From Candidatus Zhuqueibacterota bacterium (lineage in GTDB: Bacteria; Zhuqueibacterota; Zhuqueibacteria; Residuimicrobiales; Krinioviventaceae), in the NCBI GenBank assembly GCA_016934825.1, contig JAFGSB010000025.1, positions 1 to 62,722 on the forward strand: a DNA stretch of 62,722 nucleotides, in the 5' to 3' direction. The notes below the pieces were generated by a model. The model saw only the letters and a list, made by a program, of their open reading frames with translations, made no database searches and had not been told where the DNA came from. The position numbers and the translations under genes were made by a program. Position 1 is the first letter of the stretch. Each line of letters opens with the position of its first letter. Of this stretch, positions 9,020-19,200 are shown one piece after another.

Positions 9020-9445
9020 ATGCGGTTAAAAATTCGTCATACAACATTTTCAGATTTAAAATTGGGCTTTATTTATTTATTGATCGGCACAGTTGGATTT
9101 ATCTTTACTCGCTTTAATCCTAATTTATTTGAGACAATACCTCCCTGCCTGTTTCGCCAGATCACCGGCATACCCTGCCCCGCCTGTGGTGCAACCCATA
9201 GTGGGTACTATTTAAGTCATTTTCAAATAATTCCCGCATTTTTAACAAATCCTTTTTTCTTTATCCTTTTTGTCGGACTAATCGTCTGGGGCTGTAACAC
9301 GGCGGCGGGATTAATTTTTAAAAAAAAATTACAACTCATTTTAACCGTTCAGGAATCTAAAATTATTCGGTTTATTATAATCACATCGTTTCCTTTAAAC
9401 TGGCTTTATTTAATCATCGTAAATTATTTTATCGGAAGAAAATAA
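9020..9445 (+). CDS. DUF2752 membrane protein
   Basis: 141 residues with about three transmembrane helices. The signature GIPCPACGATHS after the first helix and a following NP in the second membrane region (LTNPFFFI) are typical of DUF2752, a small membrane family of unknown function common in Bacteroidota relatives. The two Cys of CPAC could bind metal or form a disulfide, but this is untested. Confidence 0.75.
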   Translation: MRLKIRHTTFSDLKLGFIYLLIGTVGFIFTRFNPNLFETIPPCLFRQITGIPCPACGATHSGYYLSHFQIIPAFLTNPFFFILFVGLIVWGCNTAAGLIFKKKLQLILTVQESKIIRFIIITSFPLNWLYLIIVNYFIGRK

Positions 9446-9522
9446 CATATATTTTGTTACAATAAATAAATACCAGGTTATACAATTTTACCCGTCAGAC
9501 AGTATTATGGATAATTTCAAAC

Positions 9523-10359
9523 ATGCAGAATCGTTCCGCAGTCATAGGTGTTACATTAGATCATTTTGACGGCTTTACTCCGTCAACATTATTAGGTGGA
9601 TTAAAAATTTTGGGGATAGAATTTGTCGAAATTTCATATTCCATATTTAACGAGGTGGATGATTTCTCCAAAAAACTTGGCGGCATCAGAACCGGATTTC
9701 ATCTGCCGATCATGCACGAAACCGGATGGGATATGTCATGCACAGAGTTCGAAAACGACATAAACGATTTAATAGCCAAAATAAACCGGCACAAAGAAAA
9801 ATTACAAATTCAACATGTTATATGTCATCCACCTGAAAAGAATAAAGTGAAAAATTCAAACGCCGTGTCTGAAAAATTTTTATTCGATAATCTTGGTCGT
9901 CTTGACGTTCCCGTCTATCTGGAAAACACGCCCCATTATCCTCCGGAAGAATTCATTCAATTTTATATGACCGCCAAAAAAGAATTACAGACGAAAATTG
10001 CGGGAATATGTTATGATGCGCCGCATTATTTTATAAGCGGGTATGATCCTGTTGAACAATATCAAAAGATAACCGATAAAATCGGTTGTATCCATCTTTC
10101 GGATTGTGAAAGAAACAGGGATGTTCATCTTCCCTTCAACAGCGGCATCTTGCCGGTGAATCAGATCCTAAAAACAATCAGACACACAAAATTTAAGGGT
10201 TTTGTAACCCTGGAAATATTACCTCATTCGTTACAAGATCTCGACGGCTACATTAACAGTTACCTGAAAACTTTGCGGTTTTTGAATTTTAAAAAATATC
10301 TTTCTACAAAGATACGTTTGTTTTTTTTAAGCCCCTTGATAAAAAAATTTATTAATTAA
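9523..10359 (+). CDS. Sugar phosphate isomerase/epimerase-like TIM barrel
   Basis: 278 residues, AP-endonuclease-2/xylose-isomerase-like TIM barrel. Visible beta-strand ends carry likely metal ligands: GFHLPI near residue 65, HVICHPP near 105, VYLENTPH near 137, a CYDAPHY segment, and late LSDCE and TLEILP. No signal peptide, so cytoplasmic. The substrate is not predictable. Spaced 77 bp after the DUF2752 gene; co-transcription is possible. Confidence 0.7.
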   Translation: MQNRSAVIGVTLDHFDGFTPSTLLGGLKILGIEFVEISYSIFNEVDDFSKKLGGIRTGFHLPIMHETGWDMSCTEFENDINDLIAKINRHKEKLQIQHVICHPPEKNKVKNSNAVSEKFLFDNLGRLDVPVYLENTPHYPPEEFIQFYMTAKKELQTKIAGICYDAPHYFISGYDPVEQYQKITDKIGCIHLSDCERNRDVHLPFNSGILPVNQILKTIRHTKFKGFVTLEILPHSLQDLDGYINSYLKTLRFLNFKKYLSTKIRLFFLSPLIKKFIN

Positions 10360-10942
10360 TTTTACCCTTATCCGATTGAACCCGGAAACTGACCGGTAAA
10401 TTGTGATGAATTTTAAACATATTTTGAAATCAAAAAACATGGTAAAATGATATGTTATAAATCTTTATCAAGAAAAAGCTGTAACTATAAACTGATTAAT
10501 TATAAAAATTTCTTGCATTTATTGTACAGGTAAATTATAATAATAATGAAAGTAATTTAAAATTCAGGGGCTGTTTGATTTTAAATTATTTAATAAATGG
10601 TTTTCTTGAAATCATGCTCACCGTTTTTTTATGGCTGCTGTCAAATAAGATGACGAAATTTAAATCCTTCTCATATTCATTTCCAAACAAAAATTTTCTG
10701 CATAATACATATTTGTATTTATTATTTAATAAAGTCTCTATATCATATATTAAAAAAAAGATGCAACTCGGTGGTTTCCAATCTCAGGGGGTAGGAATTA
10801 ATTTAATTCATTTTAAAAATACTTGTAAAGAATTGCGGGTTTTCTTTGTTTAAAAAATATAAATTTTCATATCTTTTAAAACTGTGGTTTTATTCATTAT
10901 TCAAAATTATAATTTAATGATTCCAAAAATAAGAGGTTAAAA
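10360..10942. other. AT-rich spacer without a supported gene
   Basis: 583 bp with strongly AT-biased sequence. A TCCG-centre-CGGA inverted repeat at about 10371-10385 is a very degenerate relative of the dispersed palindromes. An open frame at 10575-10853 has poor coding character. The 3' end holds the AAGAGG ribosome-binding site of the next gene. Confidence 0.55.
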
Positions 10943-12097
10943 ATGTCAGAAAATTATCAGTCGCTAATACCTGAAATTGAAAAAAGGTTAAAACAAGATT
11001 TTTGGCAGGAAAACAATTCCGACACAAATGAACTTTTAGGCCTGCCTTACCCATATACCGTTTCCGGGAAAGATTCCCGACAGGCATTATTTTATTGGGA
11101 TACTTTTTTTATAAATCAGGCATTATTACATTTTAAAATGATTGATGAAGCCAGACATAATGTGGAAAATCTGATATTCCTTTTTCGGAAATTAAATTTT
11201 ATCCCCACGTCGAATCATAAAAAATTACCAAATTATGTACAACCTCCGTTACTACCCTGGATGATCAGGGATATATACCGGGCGACCGGCGACAAGGAAT
11301 GGCTGCGCCGTGTATTACCCGAAGCAATCAAAGAATTTAACATTTGGACAACAAAACCGCATACGTCACCAACGGGTTTATACCGTTATTCGAAGAAATA
11401 CATACCTGCCGATACGGAGCAGGATCAGGGGATAAGTAAACAATATAGTTTAATCTGTTCACAGCGATTCAAGAATGTTGAAACGATTAATCCCGTCGAT
11501 TTGAATGCCATTTTATATCGTAATGCCAAACTTTTATACGATCTGCAAATTGAAATAAACGGACACGGAGAAGATATTCTTTTACAAAAGAGTGACCACA
11601 TAAAAAAAATTATGGATATGTTTTGGGATGAAAAAGAAAATTTTTATTTTGATAATGATCTGGAAAATAAACAACTGATTAAAGTGAAAACTTTATCCGG
11701 TTTTATGCCCCTGTTTGTTGAAATGATAGACAAATCTAGGGCAACAGCATTAACGGGGCAAATAAAACACTTTGTGGGCCCGGGGGGTCTGTCTTATACG
11801 GATAAAGATTACAGTTCAAAAATACCCACGTTAAAATATCCCTTAATCACCGCGCCGTGTATTTATTTTATCATTAAAGGATTGTGCGATTATGAATTTA
11901 TGGAAGATGCCGCGGATATTGGTACGAGCTGGCTTGATATGGTATATGAAATATATCAGTCAACCGGCGAAATGTGGGAATGGTATAACATTCAGGATAA
12001 ATCTGTAAAATCATCCAACGGCTTCCCCAATACACCCATTGGGGGTTGGACTGCCGGTACGTTCATTGCTTTGATTGATGCGCTGGGATTAAGGTAA
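10943..12097 (+). CDS. Trehalase-family (GH37-like) glycoside hydrolase
   Basis: 384 residues. An (alpha/alpha)6-barrel glycosidase related to trehalases: LFYWDTFFINQALL near residue 50 matches the trehalase YWDSYF signature, PPLLPWMIRDIY follows, and the C-terminal part has GEMWEWYN and GGWTAGTFIALI like the acid/base region and C-terminal trehalase signature. It is shorter than typical periplasmic trehalases and lacks a signal peptide, so it is cytoplasmic. The exact sugar is uncertain. AAGAGG lies before the ATG. Confidence 0.7.
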   Translation: MSENYQSLIPEIEKRLKQDFWQENNSDTNELLGLPYPYTVSGKDSRQALFYWDTFFINQALLHFKMIDEARHNVENLIFLFRKLNFIPTSNHKKLPNYVQPPLLPWMIRDIYRATGDKEWLRRVLPEAIKEFNIWTTKPHTSPTGLYRYSKKYIPADTEQDQGISKQYSLICSQRFKNVETINPVDLNAILYRNAKLLYDLQIEINGHGEDILLQKSDHIKKIMDMFWDEKENFYFDNDLENKQLIKVKTLSGFMPLFVEMIDKSRATALTGQIKHFVGPGGLSYTDKDYSSKIPTLKYPLITAPCIYFIIKGLCDYEFMEDAADIGTSWLDMVYEIYQSTGEMWEWYNIQDKSVKSSNGFPNTPIGGWTAGTFIALIDALGLR

Positions 12098-12156
12098 TTG
12101 ATTATACAAAAAAATAATTAAAGGTGCATCTTTTTCATTAAAATTGTCCTAAAAAT

Positions 12157-14061
12157 ATGAAATATACAATCATCGGTACTGCCGGGCATATTGATCACGG
12201 AAAATCCGCTCTTGTAAAAGCATTGACAGGTACAGACCCGGACCGACTTGCCGAGGAACATGAACGCGGTATGACCATTGATATCGGCTTTGCTTTTCTG
12301 AATGATTATATCGCGATCATAGACGTTCCCGGACACGAACGTTTTATAAAAAATATGGTAGCCGGGGTAAGCACCATTGATATGGTTGTCCTCGTCATCG
12401 CCGCCGATGACGGAATTATGCCGCAAACCAGGGAACATCTGGATATTTTGACGCTGCTGCAGCTCAAACACGGTATTATTGCTATAACCAAAAAGGATCT
12501 TGTCGATGATGAATGGCTTGAAATCGTCAAAGAGGAAACGGCAAATCTCGTAAAGGGCACATTTTTACAACATGCCCCGGTGAAAACCGTATCTTCTGTG
12601 ACAGGTGAAGGGATAAATGATTTAAGTGAACTCATAAAACAGACGGCGAACAAAATCGAATCACGAAAAGATCGCGGACTGTTCTGGATGCCGGTCGATC
12701 GTTCTTTTTCCATTAAAGGGTTTGGCACAGTCGTTACGGGTTCCGTTCTTTCGGGACAGGTTTCACCGGGGGATACGGTTGAATTACTGCCCAGGCAAAA
12801 AAAAATAAAGATCAGGGGAATTCAAACCCACGGCAAGGCCGCTGAAAATGTTCGGATCGGCGAAAGAGGGGCGTTGAACCTGGCAAACATATCAAAAGAT
12901 GATATTCAACGCGGTGATGTCCTGGCAAGTATAAACCAATTCACCCCGTCCAATATTATTGACGTTCAGGTCAACCTGTTAAAAAATGCCAAAAAAGCAC
13001 TCAACAACCGGAGCAGGGTAAGGGTGCACATCGGAACGCGGGAGATAATCGCCAGAATCAAACTGCTGGATAAAGATAAACTGGAACCGGGAACCGGCGG
13101 TTTTGCACAACTGCAATTAGAGGATTATATCGTCTCCATGCGCCGCGATCCTATTGTCATCAGGCAATATTCGCCGCTTATAACAATCGGCGGCGGTATC
13201 ATTCTGGACACAAATCCCAAACCTCACCGCCGGTTTCACCAGGAAACTCTTGATCATTTAAAAAGCCTTGAAAAACAGGATCCCGTTGATGTGATATTGA
13301 CCGTTTTACTTTCCCAAAAAACGTCCGGCTTACGAATTCCCGAACTTGAAAAATTGACCGGCTATGATCCAAATAATCTGCAAAACATATTGACACAACC
13401 CTCTTTACAAAAGCAGATATTAAAATTGGGACCGGACAAAAATCCGGTTTATTGTCATAGAATTATTTTTGAAAAATTAAAAGAAAATATAATAAATACC
13501 ATTACCGCATTTCACAAAAGGGAACCTTTTCGTCCGGGTATGAATAAAGCCGAACTTAAAATCAAAAGCACAAACAATTCATCCCCGTTGTTTGAAAATG
13601 TTTTGACAGAACTGGTAAACGAAGGCACAGTGATTGAAGATTCCAATCTGGTAAAACTCTCTACTTACCGAATCACCCTGTCGGAAAAGGATAAAACTAT
13701 TTCAGCGGCCGTCAGGGATACATTAATTTCCGCAAATTTTAGTCCGCCGTCGGTATCCGAACTGGCGCAAAAAATGAACATCTCTGTGGAAGATACGCAG
13801 AGGATCCTCGGCGCCATGTACGGAATGGGTGATATTATCTGGCTGGACAATGAAATATTTTTTCATAAACAAATTCTTGAAAAAGCTAAAAAATTACTGA
13901 TAAGCTATTTACTTAAAAATTCAGAAATTACGATTAGTCAGTACCGGGACCAGCTAAATACGACAAGAAAATTTGCTCTGGCGCTTTTGTTATACTTTGA
14001 TTCAAGGGGGTTGACCACACGGGTCGAGGATGTCAGAATTATCAATGACGATAAAATCTAA
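12157..14061 (+). CDS. selB: Selenocysteine-specific translation elongation factor
   Basis: 634 residues. SelB delivers Sec-tRNA to UGA codons marked by a SECIS hairpin. The G1 motif GHIDHGKS (residues 10-17), DVPGHE (G3) and TKKD (G4) are intact, followed by EF-Tu-like domains 2/3 (FSIKGFGTVVTGSV) and C-terminal winged-helix repeats that bind SECIS RNA. Full length for the family. selA, selC and selD are not in the window, and no tRNA-Sec was found in the spacer behind it. Confidence 0.92.
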   Translation: MKYTIIGTAGHIDHGKSALVKALTGTDPDRLAEEHERGMTIDIGFAFLNDYIAIIDVPGHERFIKNMVAGVSTIDMVVLVIAADDGIMPQTREHLDILTLLQLKHGIIAITKKDLVDDEWLEIVKEETANLVKGTFLQHAPVKTVSSVTGEGINDLSELIKQTANKIESRKDRGLFWMPVDRSFSIKGFGTVVTGSVLSGQVSPGDTVELLPRQKKIKIRGIQTHGKAAENVRIGERGALNLANISKDDIQRGDVLASINQFTPSNIIDVQVNLLKNAKKALNNRSRVRVHIGTREIIARIKLLDKDKLEPGTGGFAQLQLEDYIVSMRRDPIVIRQYSPLITIGGGIILDTNPKPHRRFHQETLDHLKSLEKQDPVDVILTVLLSQKTSGLRIPELEKLTGYDPNNLQNILTQPSLQKQILKLGPDKNPVYCHRIIFEKLKENIINTITAFHKREPFRPGMNKAELKIKSTNNSSPLFENVLTELVNEGTVIEDSNLVKLSTYRITLSEKDKTISAAVRDTLISANFSPPSVSELAQKMNISVEDTQRILGAMYGMGDIIWLDNEIFFHKQILEKAKKLLISYLLKNSEITISQYRDQLNTTRKFALALLLYFDSRGLTTRVEDVRIINDDKI

Positions 14062-14419
14062 CATCGATTGTTTTTACTCATTTCAACATTCCCTATCCAG
14101 TCCGATGCTCCACAATATTTACCTTCGAAACCCGGAGTATCAGGATAACACAATTCGGCTAAAATTAAATCCGAACTAAAACCCCGAATATAAAATAAAT
14201 CAGGGGTGTCCGTTTAAATCCGGATACCTGTGCACATAAATATAAAATTTATAACTTTTCATTTTGTGGATTATGACAAGATGTTTCATGCATTCTATCA
14301 ACGTAGAATTTCAATATTTAGTAAACAAAAGAATTTGAATGTAACAACTTTTTTAATATATTATAAAATATACTGATAAGCGCGGACAGCAGTATCATAA
14401 AAAGTATAACTATTTCATT
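14062..14419. other. Spacer between selB and the YigZ gene
   Basis: 358 bp. Holds palindrome copy R3 (14201-14234) and otherwise AT-rich sequence. It was scanned for a long tRNA-Sec-like cloverleaf because of the neighbouring selB; none was seen. Confidence 0.5.
14201..14234. repeat. Dispersed palindrome copy R3
   Basis: GGTGTCCG-TTTAAAT-CCGGATACC forms an imperfect inverted repeat of the same family as R2, with a slightly longer centre. Confidence 0.6.
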
Positions 14420-15034
14420 ATGTTACATGATTCATATAAAACAATAAAAACAACTGTCGAGGCGGAAATAAAGGAAAAAGGTTCCAGATTTATCTGCCGG
14501 GCAAAGCCGGTATCAACCCGTGAGGATGCGGAAAACTATATTACCTCCATAAGCCAAAAGTATTACGATGCGACCCATCATTGTTACGCATATAATATCG
14601 GATGCGGGGAAAATAATATAATACGTTTCAACGACGACGGAGAGCCGTCCGGTACGGCGGGTAAACCAATCCTGCAGGCAATTGAATCACGTCAATTAAC
14701 GGATATTGTTGTCGTTGTAACCCGGTATTTTGGCGGCACAAAATTGGGAACCGGGGGGCTTGTCAGGGCTTACGGCGGCGCTGTAATGCTCGCGCTGGAT
14801 CAAGCTGAAATTAAAATTGAATATCTAAAAACACACGTGGATATACTTTATAACTATCAATTTTCAAATCTTGTCAGAACTCTAATTAATAAATTCAAGG
14901 CCGATATCGAAGCAACCGATTACGGTGAACTTGTATCTCAAAAGATCTGGATCAGGAACAGTCAAACAAATAATTTTGTAAATCAGTTAACCGATTTATC
15001 ATCCGGCAATGTTCAGATTAACATAAATAATTGA
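14420..15034 (+). CDS. YigZ/IMPACT family protein
   Basis: 204 residues, normal length. The N-terminal UPF0029/IMPACT domain shows EKGSRFICRA, DATHHCYAY, FNDDGEPSGTAGKPIL and VTRYFGGTKLGTGGLVRAYG, all hallmark segments; a DUF1949-like C-terminal domain follows. Eukaryotic IMPACT relates to translation stress signalling; the bacterial function is unclear. The CorC-like gene begins at its stop codon. Confidence 0.88.
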   Translation: MLHDSYKTIKTTVEAEIKEKGSRFICRAKPVSTREDAENYITSISQKYYDATHHCYAYNIGCGENNIIRFNDDGEPSGTAGKPILQAIESRQLTDIVVVVTRYFGGTKLGTGGLVRAYGGAVMLALDQAEIKIEYLKTHVDILYNYQFSNLVRTLINKFKADIEATDYGELVSQKIWIRNSQTNNFVNQLTDLSSGNVQININN

Positions 15035-15039
15035 TTTAT

Positions 15040-16245
15040 ATGGAAATTTATTTACTCATTGTCACTCTTATATTAAGCGCATTTTTCTCCGCCTCGGAAA
15101 CTGCGTATGTGTCCTCAAACAGGATGCGGTTTCAACTAAAAGCCATGGAAAAAAAGAAAACACATCCGTTTATCTCCCTGTTATCCAATGCACAAAAATT
15201 TCTGACCGTAACGCTGGTAGGGAATAATATCGTTATGGTATCCTGCTCAACCCTTGCCATTATGATTTTTTCCGCCTATGCGGCGGAAACACTGGTTGTA
15301 ATTTTTACCACAATCGGGTTGCTTGTTATCGGTGAAATTTTCCCGAAATCCATAGCCCAGCAAATACCAAACCTTTATATCCGGCTGACATCCCCTGTAA
15401 TGTTTTTCTTTTTTATTCTTTTTTACCCTCTGATAAAACTGGCCGAATTGATTTCCCAGTTTATCATAAGTTTGTTTAAAGGTGAAGATTCGGCGGTCAA
15501 CAACTTTTTCAGGAAAAAAGACATTCCAATTTTAATACGGGAATATTTCAGCACAAAAACTGTTGGTGACCAGGACAGGCAAATGATATCCCGGGCGGTT
15601 AAAATAAATGATATACAAATTTCGGAGATTATGATCCACAGGACATATATCAACGGTATAGAGTCCAAAACTTCAAAGCGGGAAATTTATAAAATATTTA
15701 CTCAAACGGGGTTTTCCAGATTACCGGTGTATATTCATGATCTGGACCGAATTATTGGATTTATATATTTTAATGACCTTCTCGGTGATATCAAAAGTAT
15801 TAAAAAAATAATCCGGCCGGCGCTAATTCTGCCTAAAACAGTTTCCGCAATTAAAGCCTTGAATGCCTTTAAAAAAGAAGGTAAAAGTATTGCTGTAGTT
15901 ATTGACGAATATGGCGGTACCGCGGGATTAATTACCGTTGAAGATATCATAGAGGAGATTTTCGGCAATATAGATGATGAATATGATTATAAAACGACTA
16001 CCATAAAAAGATTTAATGACAAAACTATTCTGGCCGGGGGCTGGACGGAAATTAAAGAACTCAATGAAAAATATAAATTAAACATCCCAAAGGGTGAATA
16101 TGTTACCATAAGCGGTTTTATTGAAAACCAATTGGGACATATTCCGCAACCGGGTGAGGAAATCAATTTGCCGACCTGCAAAATAATCGTTACCAAAACA
16201 ACACAAACACGTATCCGGGAAGTTTTTATCAAAAAAAATTATTAA
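15040..16245 (+). CDS. CNNM/CorC (HlyC) family membrane protein with CBS domains
   Basis: About 401 residues. N-terminal DUF21 membrane domain (ASETAYVSSNRMR, GNNIVMV) of three to four helices, then a CBS pair (residues about 200-320; EIMIHRTYI, FSRLPVY, VVIDEYGGTAGLITVEDIIEEIFG) and a C-terminal CorC_HlyC transporter-associated domain. Such proteins are linked to Mg/Co or Na-coupled Mg transport. An in-frame TTG at 15031 overlaps the upstream stop (TTGA); ATG at 15040 is preferred. Coupled to the YigZ gene. Confidence 0.88.
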   Translation: MEIYLLIVTLILSAFFSASETAYVSSNRMRFQLKAMEKKKTHPFISLLSNAQKFLTVTLVGNNIVMVSCSTLAIMIFSAYAAETLVVIFTTIGLLVIGEIFPKSIAQQIPNLYIRLTSPVMFFFFILFYPLIKLAELISQFIISLFKGEDSAVNNFFRKKDIPILIREYFSTKTVGDQDRQMISRAVKINDIQISEIMIHRTYINGIESKTSKREIYKIFTQTGFSRLPVYIHDLDRIIGFIYFNDLLGDIKSIKKIIRPALILPKTVSAIKALNAFKKEGKSIAVVIDEYGGTAGLITVEDIIEEIFGNIDDEYDYKTTTIKRFNDKTILAGGWTEIKELNEKYKLNIPKGEYVTISGFIENQLGHIPQPGEEINLPTCKIIVTKTTQTRIREVFIKKNY

Positions 16246-16294
16246 CAAATAATAAAACCAATAAAACATGATTATCTAAAATTTATGGTGAAAA

Positions 16295-19200
16295 ATGAAA
16301 AACTTGAAAGTTAATATTTTAACAGCTTTTTTCACATTGATTTTCCTGTTTTATGCAATTCTGTTATCCGCGGCAAACGACAACTCGACTGAATTACCAC
16401 GAATACTTGAACAAACCCCTTATCATGGAACACCAGCAAATGTTCCCGGATTGATAGAAGCCCAGGATTTCGATAACGGCGGCGAAGGTGAAGCCTATCA
16501 TGATTCGGATACCGGCAACAACGGTAACGCATATCGATTTAACACCGATGTTGATATCGAAGCCAGTTCCGAACATGATTTCAATATCGGCTGGACCCAG
16601 CCGGACGAATGGGTAGAATATACAGTCAATGTGGAATCGGACGGCATCTATCAACTCGAAGCCCATGTGGCCGCCCAGAATATGGATGGATATTTCCATT
16701 TTGAATTTAACGGCCAAAATGTTACCGGGAAAATGACAGCCCCGCAAACCAACGGCTGGCAGACTTGGACTACCGTGACCTCACCTCAATTTACTCTGTC
16801 CGCCGGTGTGCAAATTTTGAAATTTGTTGCGGAAAGCGATGAATTCAATATTAATTATATGGATATTAAACGAATCATTGATACCATACCACCAAAAGTC
16901 AGTATTACGGCCCCCGAAGACGGGGACAAATTCAGGGAAAATGAAAATATTACCATTACGGCGGACGCATCTGACGAAGACGGGCAAATTGTCAATGTGG
17001 AATTTTTTGCCGATGAAAATAAGATTGGAGAAAAAAACACCTCTCCTTACACCATCAGTTGGGATAACGTGCAAAGAGGTTCTTACAAATTAACCGCTGT
17101 GGCTAAAGACAATGACGGCGCCAAAACGATATCCGATTCGGTTGGAATAAAAGTCACCTGGCCGGATCTTGCCGACGGGCCTGTTTTCTCTCATGAAAGA
17201 GGATTCTATAATGAAAGCTTTAACCTGAGCGTTTCCACCGATATTTCAAATTCACAAATAAAGTATACGCTGGACGGTTCGGACCCCCTTACCTCCCCGA
17301 CAGCGACGGCCGGTACAAGTCCGGTGACGATAAAAATTGATCCCAATTCAACTGCCGGCCGGGCCAGAACTCCGGCTGTAATGGTACGGGCGGTGGTTAC
17401 TCAGAACGGCGTACAGGCGACAGAGGTTGTCTCGCACACTTTTATATTTTTAAATAATGTTCTGACCCAAACCTGGCCGGGTGGTGACTGGCCAAACGGC
17501 AACGTGAACGACCAGGAGTTTTATTACGATATGAGTTCCAATGTCGTTAATGATTCGCGTTATAAAAATGACATGATAAACGCTTTAAAGTCTCTTCCCT
17601 CCTTTTCCCTGGTAACGGATAATAAAAACTTGTTTGACCGGGATACCGGAATTTACGTCAACGCGTTATACCACGGCGTTGACTGGGAAAGGCCGGTATC
17701 GGTCGAATTGATCACCCCGGACAGCGACAGCGGTTTTCAGATCAACGCGGGTCTTCGGATCCGCGGCGGCTGGAGCCGGCATGGGATCAACCCGAAACAC
17801 GCGTTCCGGTTGTTCTTCCGGGAAGAGGAATACGGCCAGGCCAAACTCAAATATCCACTGTTTGGTAATGAAGGCGTCGATGAATTCGATAAAATGGACC
17901 TGCGCACCAGCCAGAATTATTCCTGGAGTTATCAGGGATATGATTATGGTCACCTGAACACCATGACCAGGGATGTTTTTTCAAGGGATGTACAAAGGGA
18001 AATGGGCCACCCATACACCCGCAGCCGTTACTACCATTTATACCTGAACGGTATGTACTGGGGTCTGTTCCAGACCCAGGAACGTCCGGAGGCAGCTTTT
18101 GCCGCCTCATATATGGGCGGTAACCGGGAAGATTATGATGTTGTTAAAATTAACATTACTGATGATTTCGGGCCCGGTTCTTATGAAGTCGAGGCCACTG
18201 ACGGCAACCTGGAAGCCTGGGAAGATATTTATAATATGTGCAATACCGGTTTTTCATCCAATTCACAATACTTCCAGATACAGGGTCGTAAAGCGGACGG
18301 CACAAAGGATCCCGCCAGCAGAGTGCTGGTCGATATTGATAACCTGATCGATTATATGCTGATCATTTTTTATACCGGCAATTTTGACGCGCCGTGTTCA
18401 AAATTCAGAAGTAATAAAGAACCAAACAACTTTTACACGATTTATGACCGGAATGGTACAGACGGATTTAAATTTTTTGCCCATGATGCTGAACATACAT
18501 TAATACATGAAAATATTTGGCCCAGTGATGGCATAGATGAAAACCGGGTCAATATCGCGGAACTGGAATGGAATATGAGAATGAACGTAGACCGGTTTGA
18601 ACACTTTCATCCGCAGTGGCTGCATTACAAACTCAGTTCCAACGCCGAGTACCGCATGGCTTTTGCCGATCATACCTATAAACAGTTTTTTAATGACGGC
18701 GTCCTGACGCCGGATAATACAGTCAAACTGTTCGATAAACGGATCAAAGAAATCGACATGGCCATCATCGGCGAATCGGCGCGCTGGGGCGAGGCGAAAA
18801 TTAGCCCGCCAAGAACAAAACATGATGACTGGCTGCCCCTTATTAATACCTTAAGAAATGATTATTTCCCGGAGAGAACGGATATTGTTCTTGACCAGCT
18901 CATTGATGCCGGCTTGTTCCCGGACATAAATCCACCTGAAGTTTATCATCAGTCAACCGAAATCAAACAATCCGCTCTGAATATCAGTCCCGGTTATGTT
19001 TTAACTTTGAAAAATCCCAATAATAGTACGGGTACTATATTATACACACTCAACGGCAATGATCCGCGGCAGTTGAACGGCGTTGTTTTGAATGAAGCCA
19101 TTGACGGCGGCGACCAGGTCGACATAACCATAAACTCATCTTCTGTGCTCAAAACCCGTGTCAAATACGGCTCGAAATGGAGCGCTTTGCATGAGATCAC

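Noticed and set aside
10575-10853. A 92-codon open frame before the trehalase-family gene
   Set aside because: Low-complexity AT-rich composition, no ribosome-binding site, no family resemblance; most likely chance.
12306-12728. A 140-codon minus-strand frame
   Set aside because: Antisense to the conserved GTPase domain of selB, without its own initiation signal.
14062-14419. A tRNA-Sec gene beside selB
   Set aside because: A TTCGAAACC-like stretch recalled a T-loop, but acceptor and variable arms of a tRNA-Sec could not be paired.
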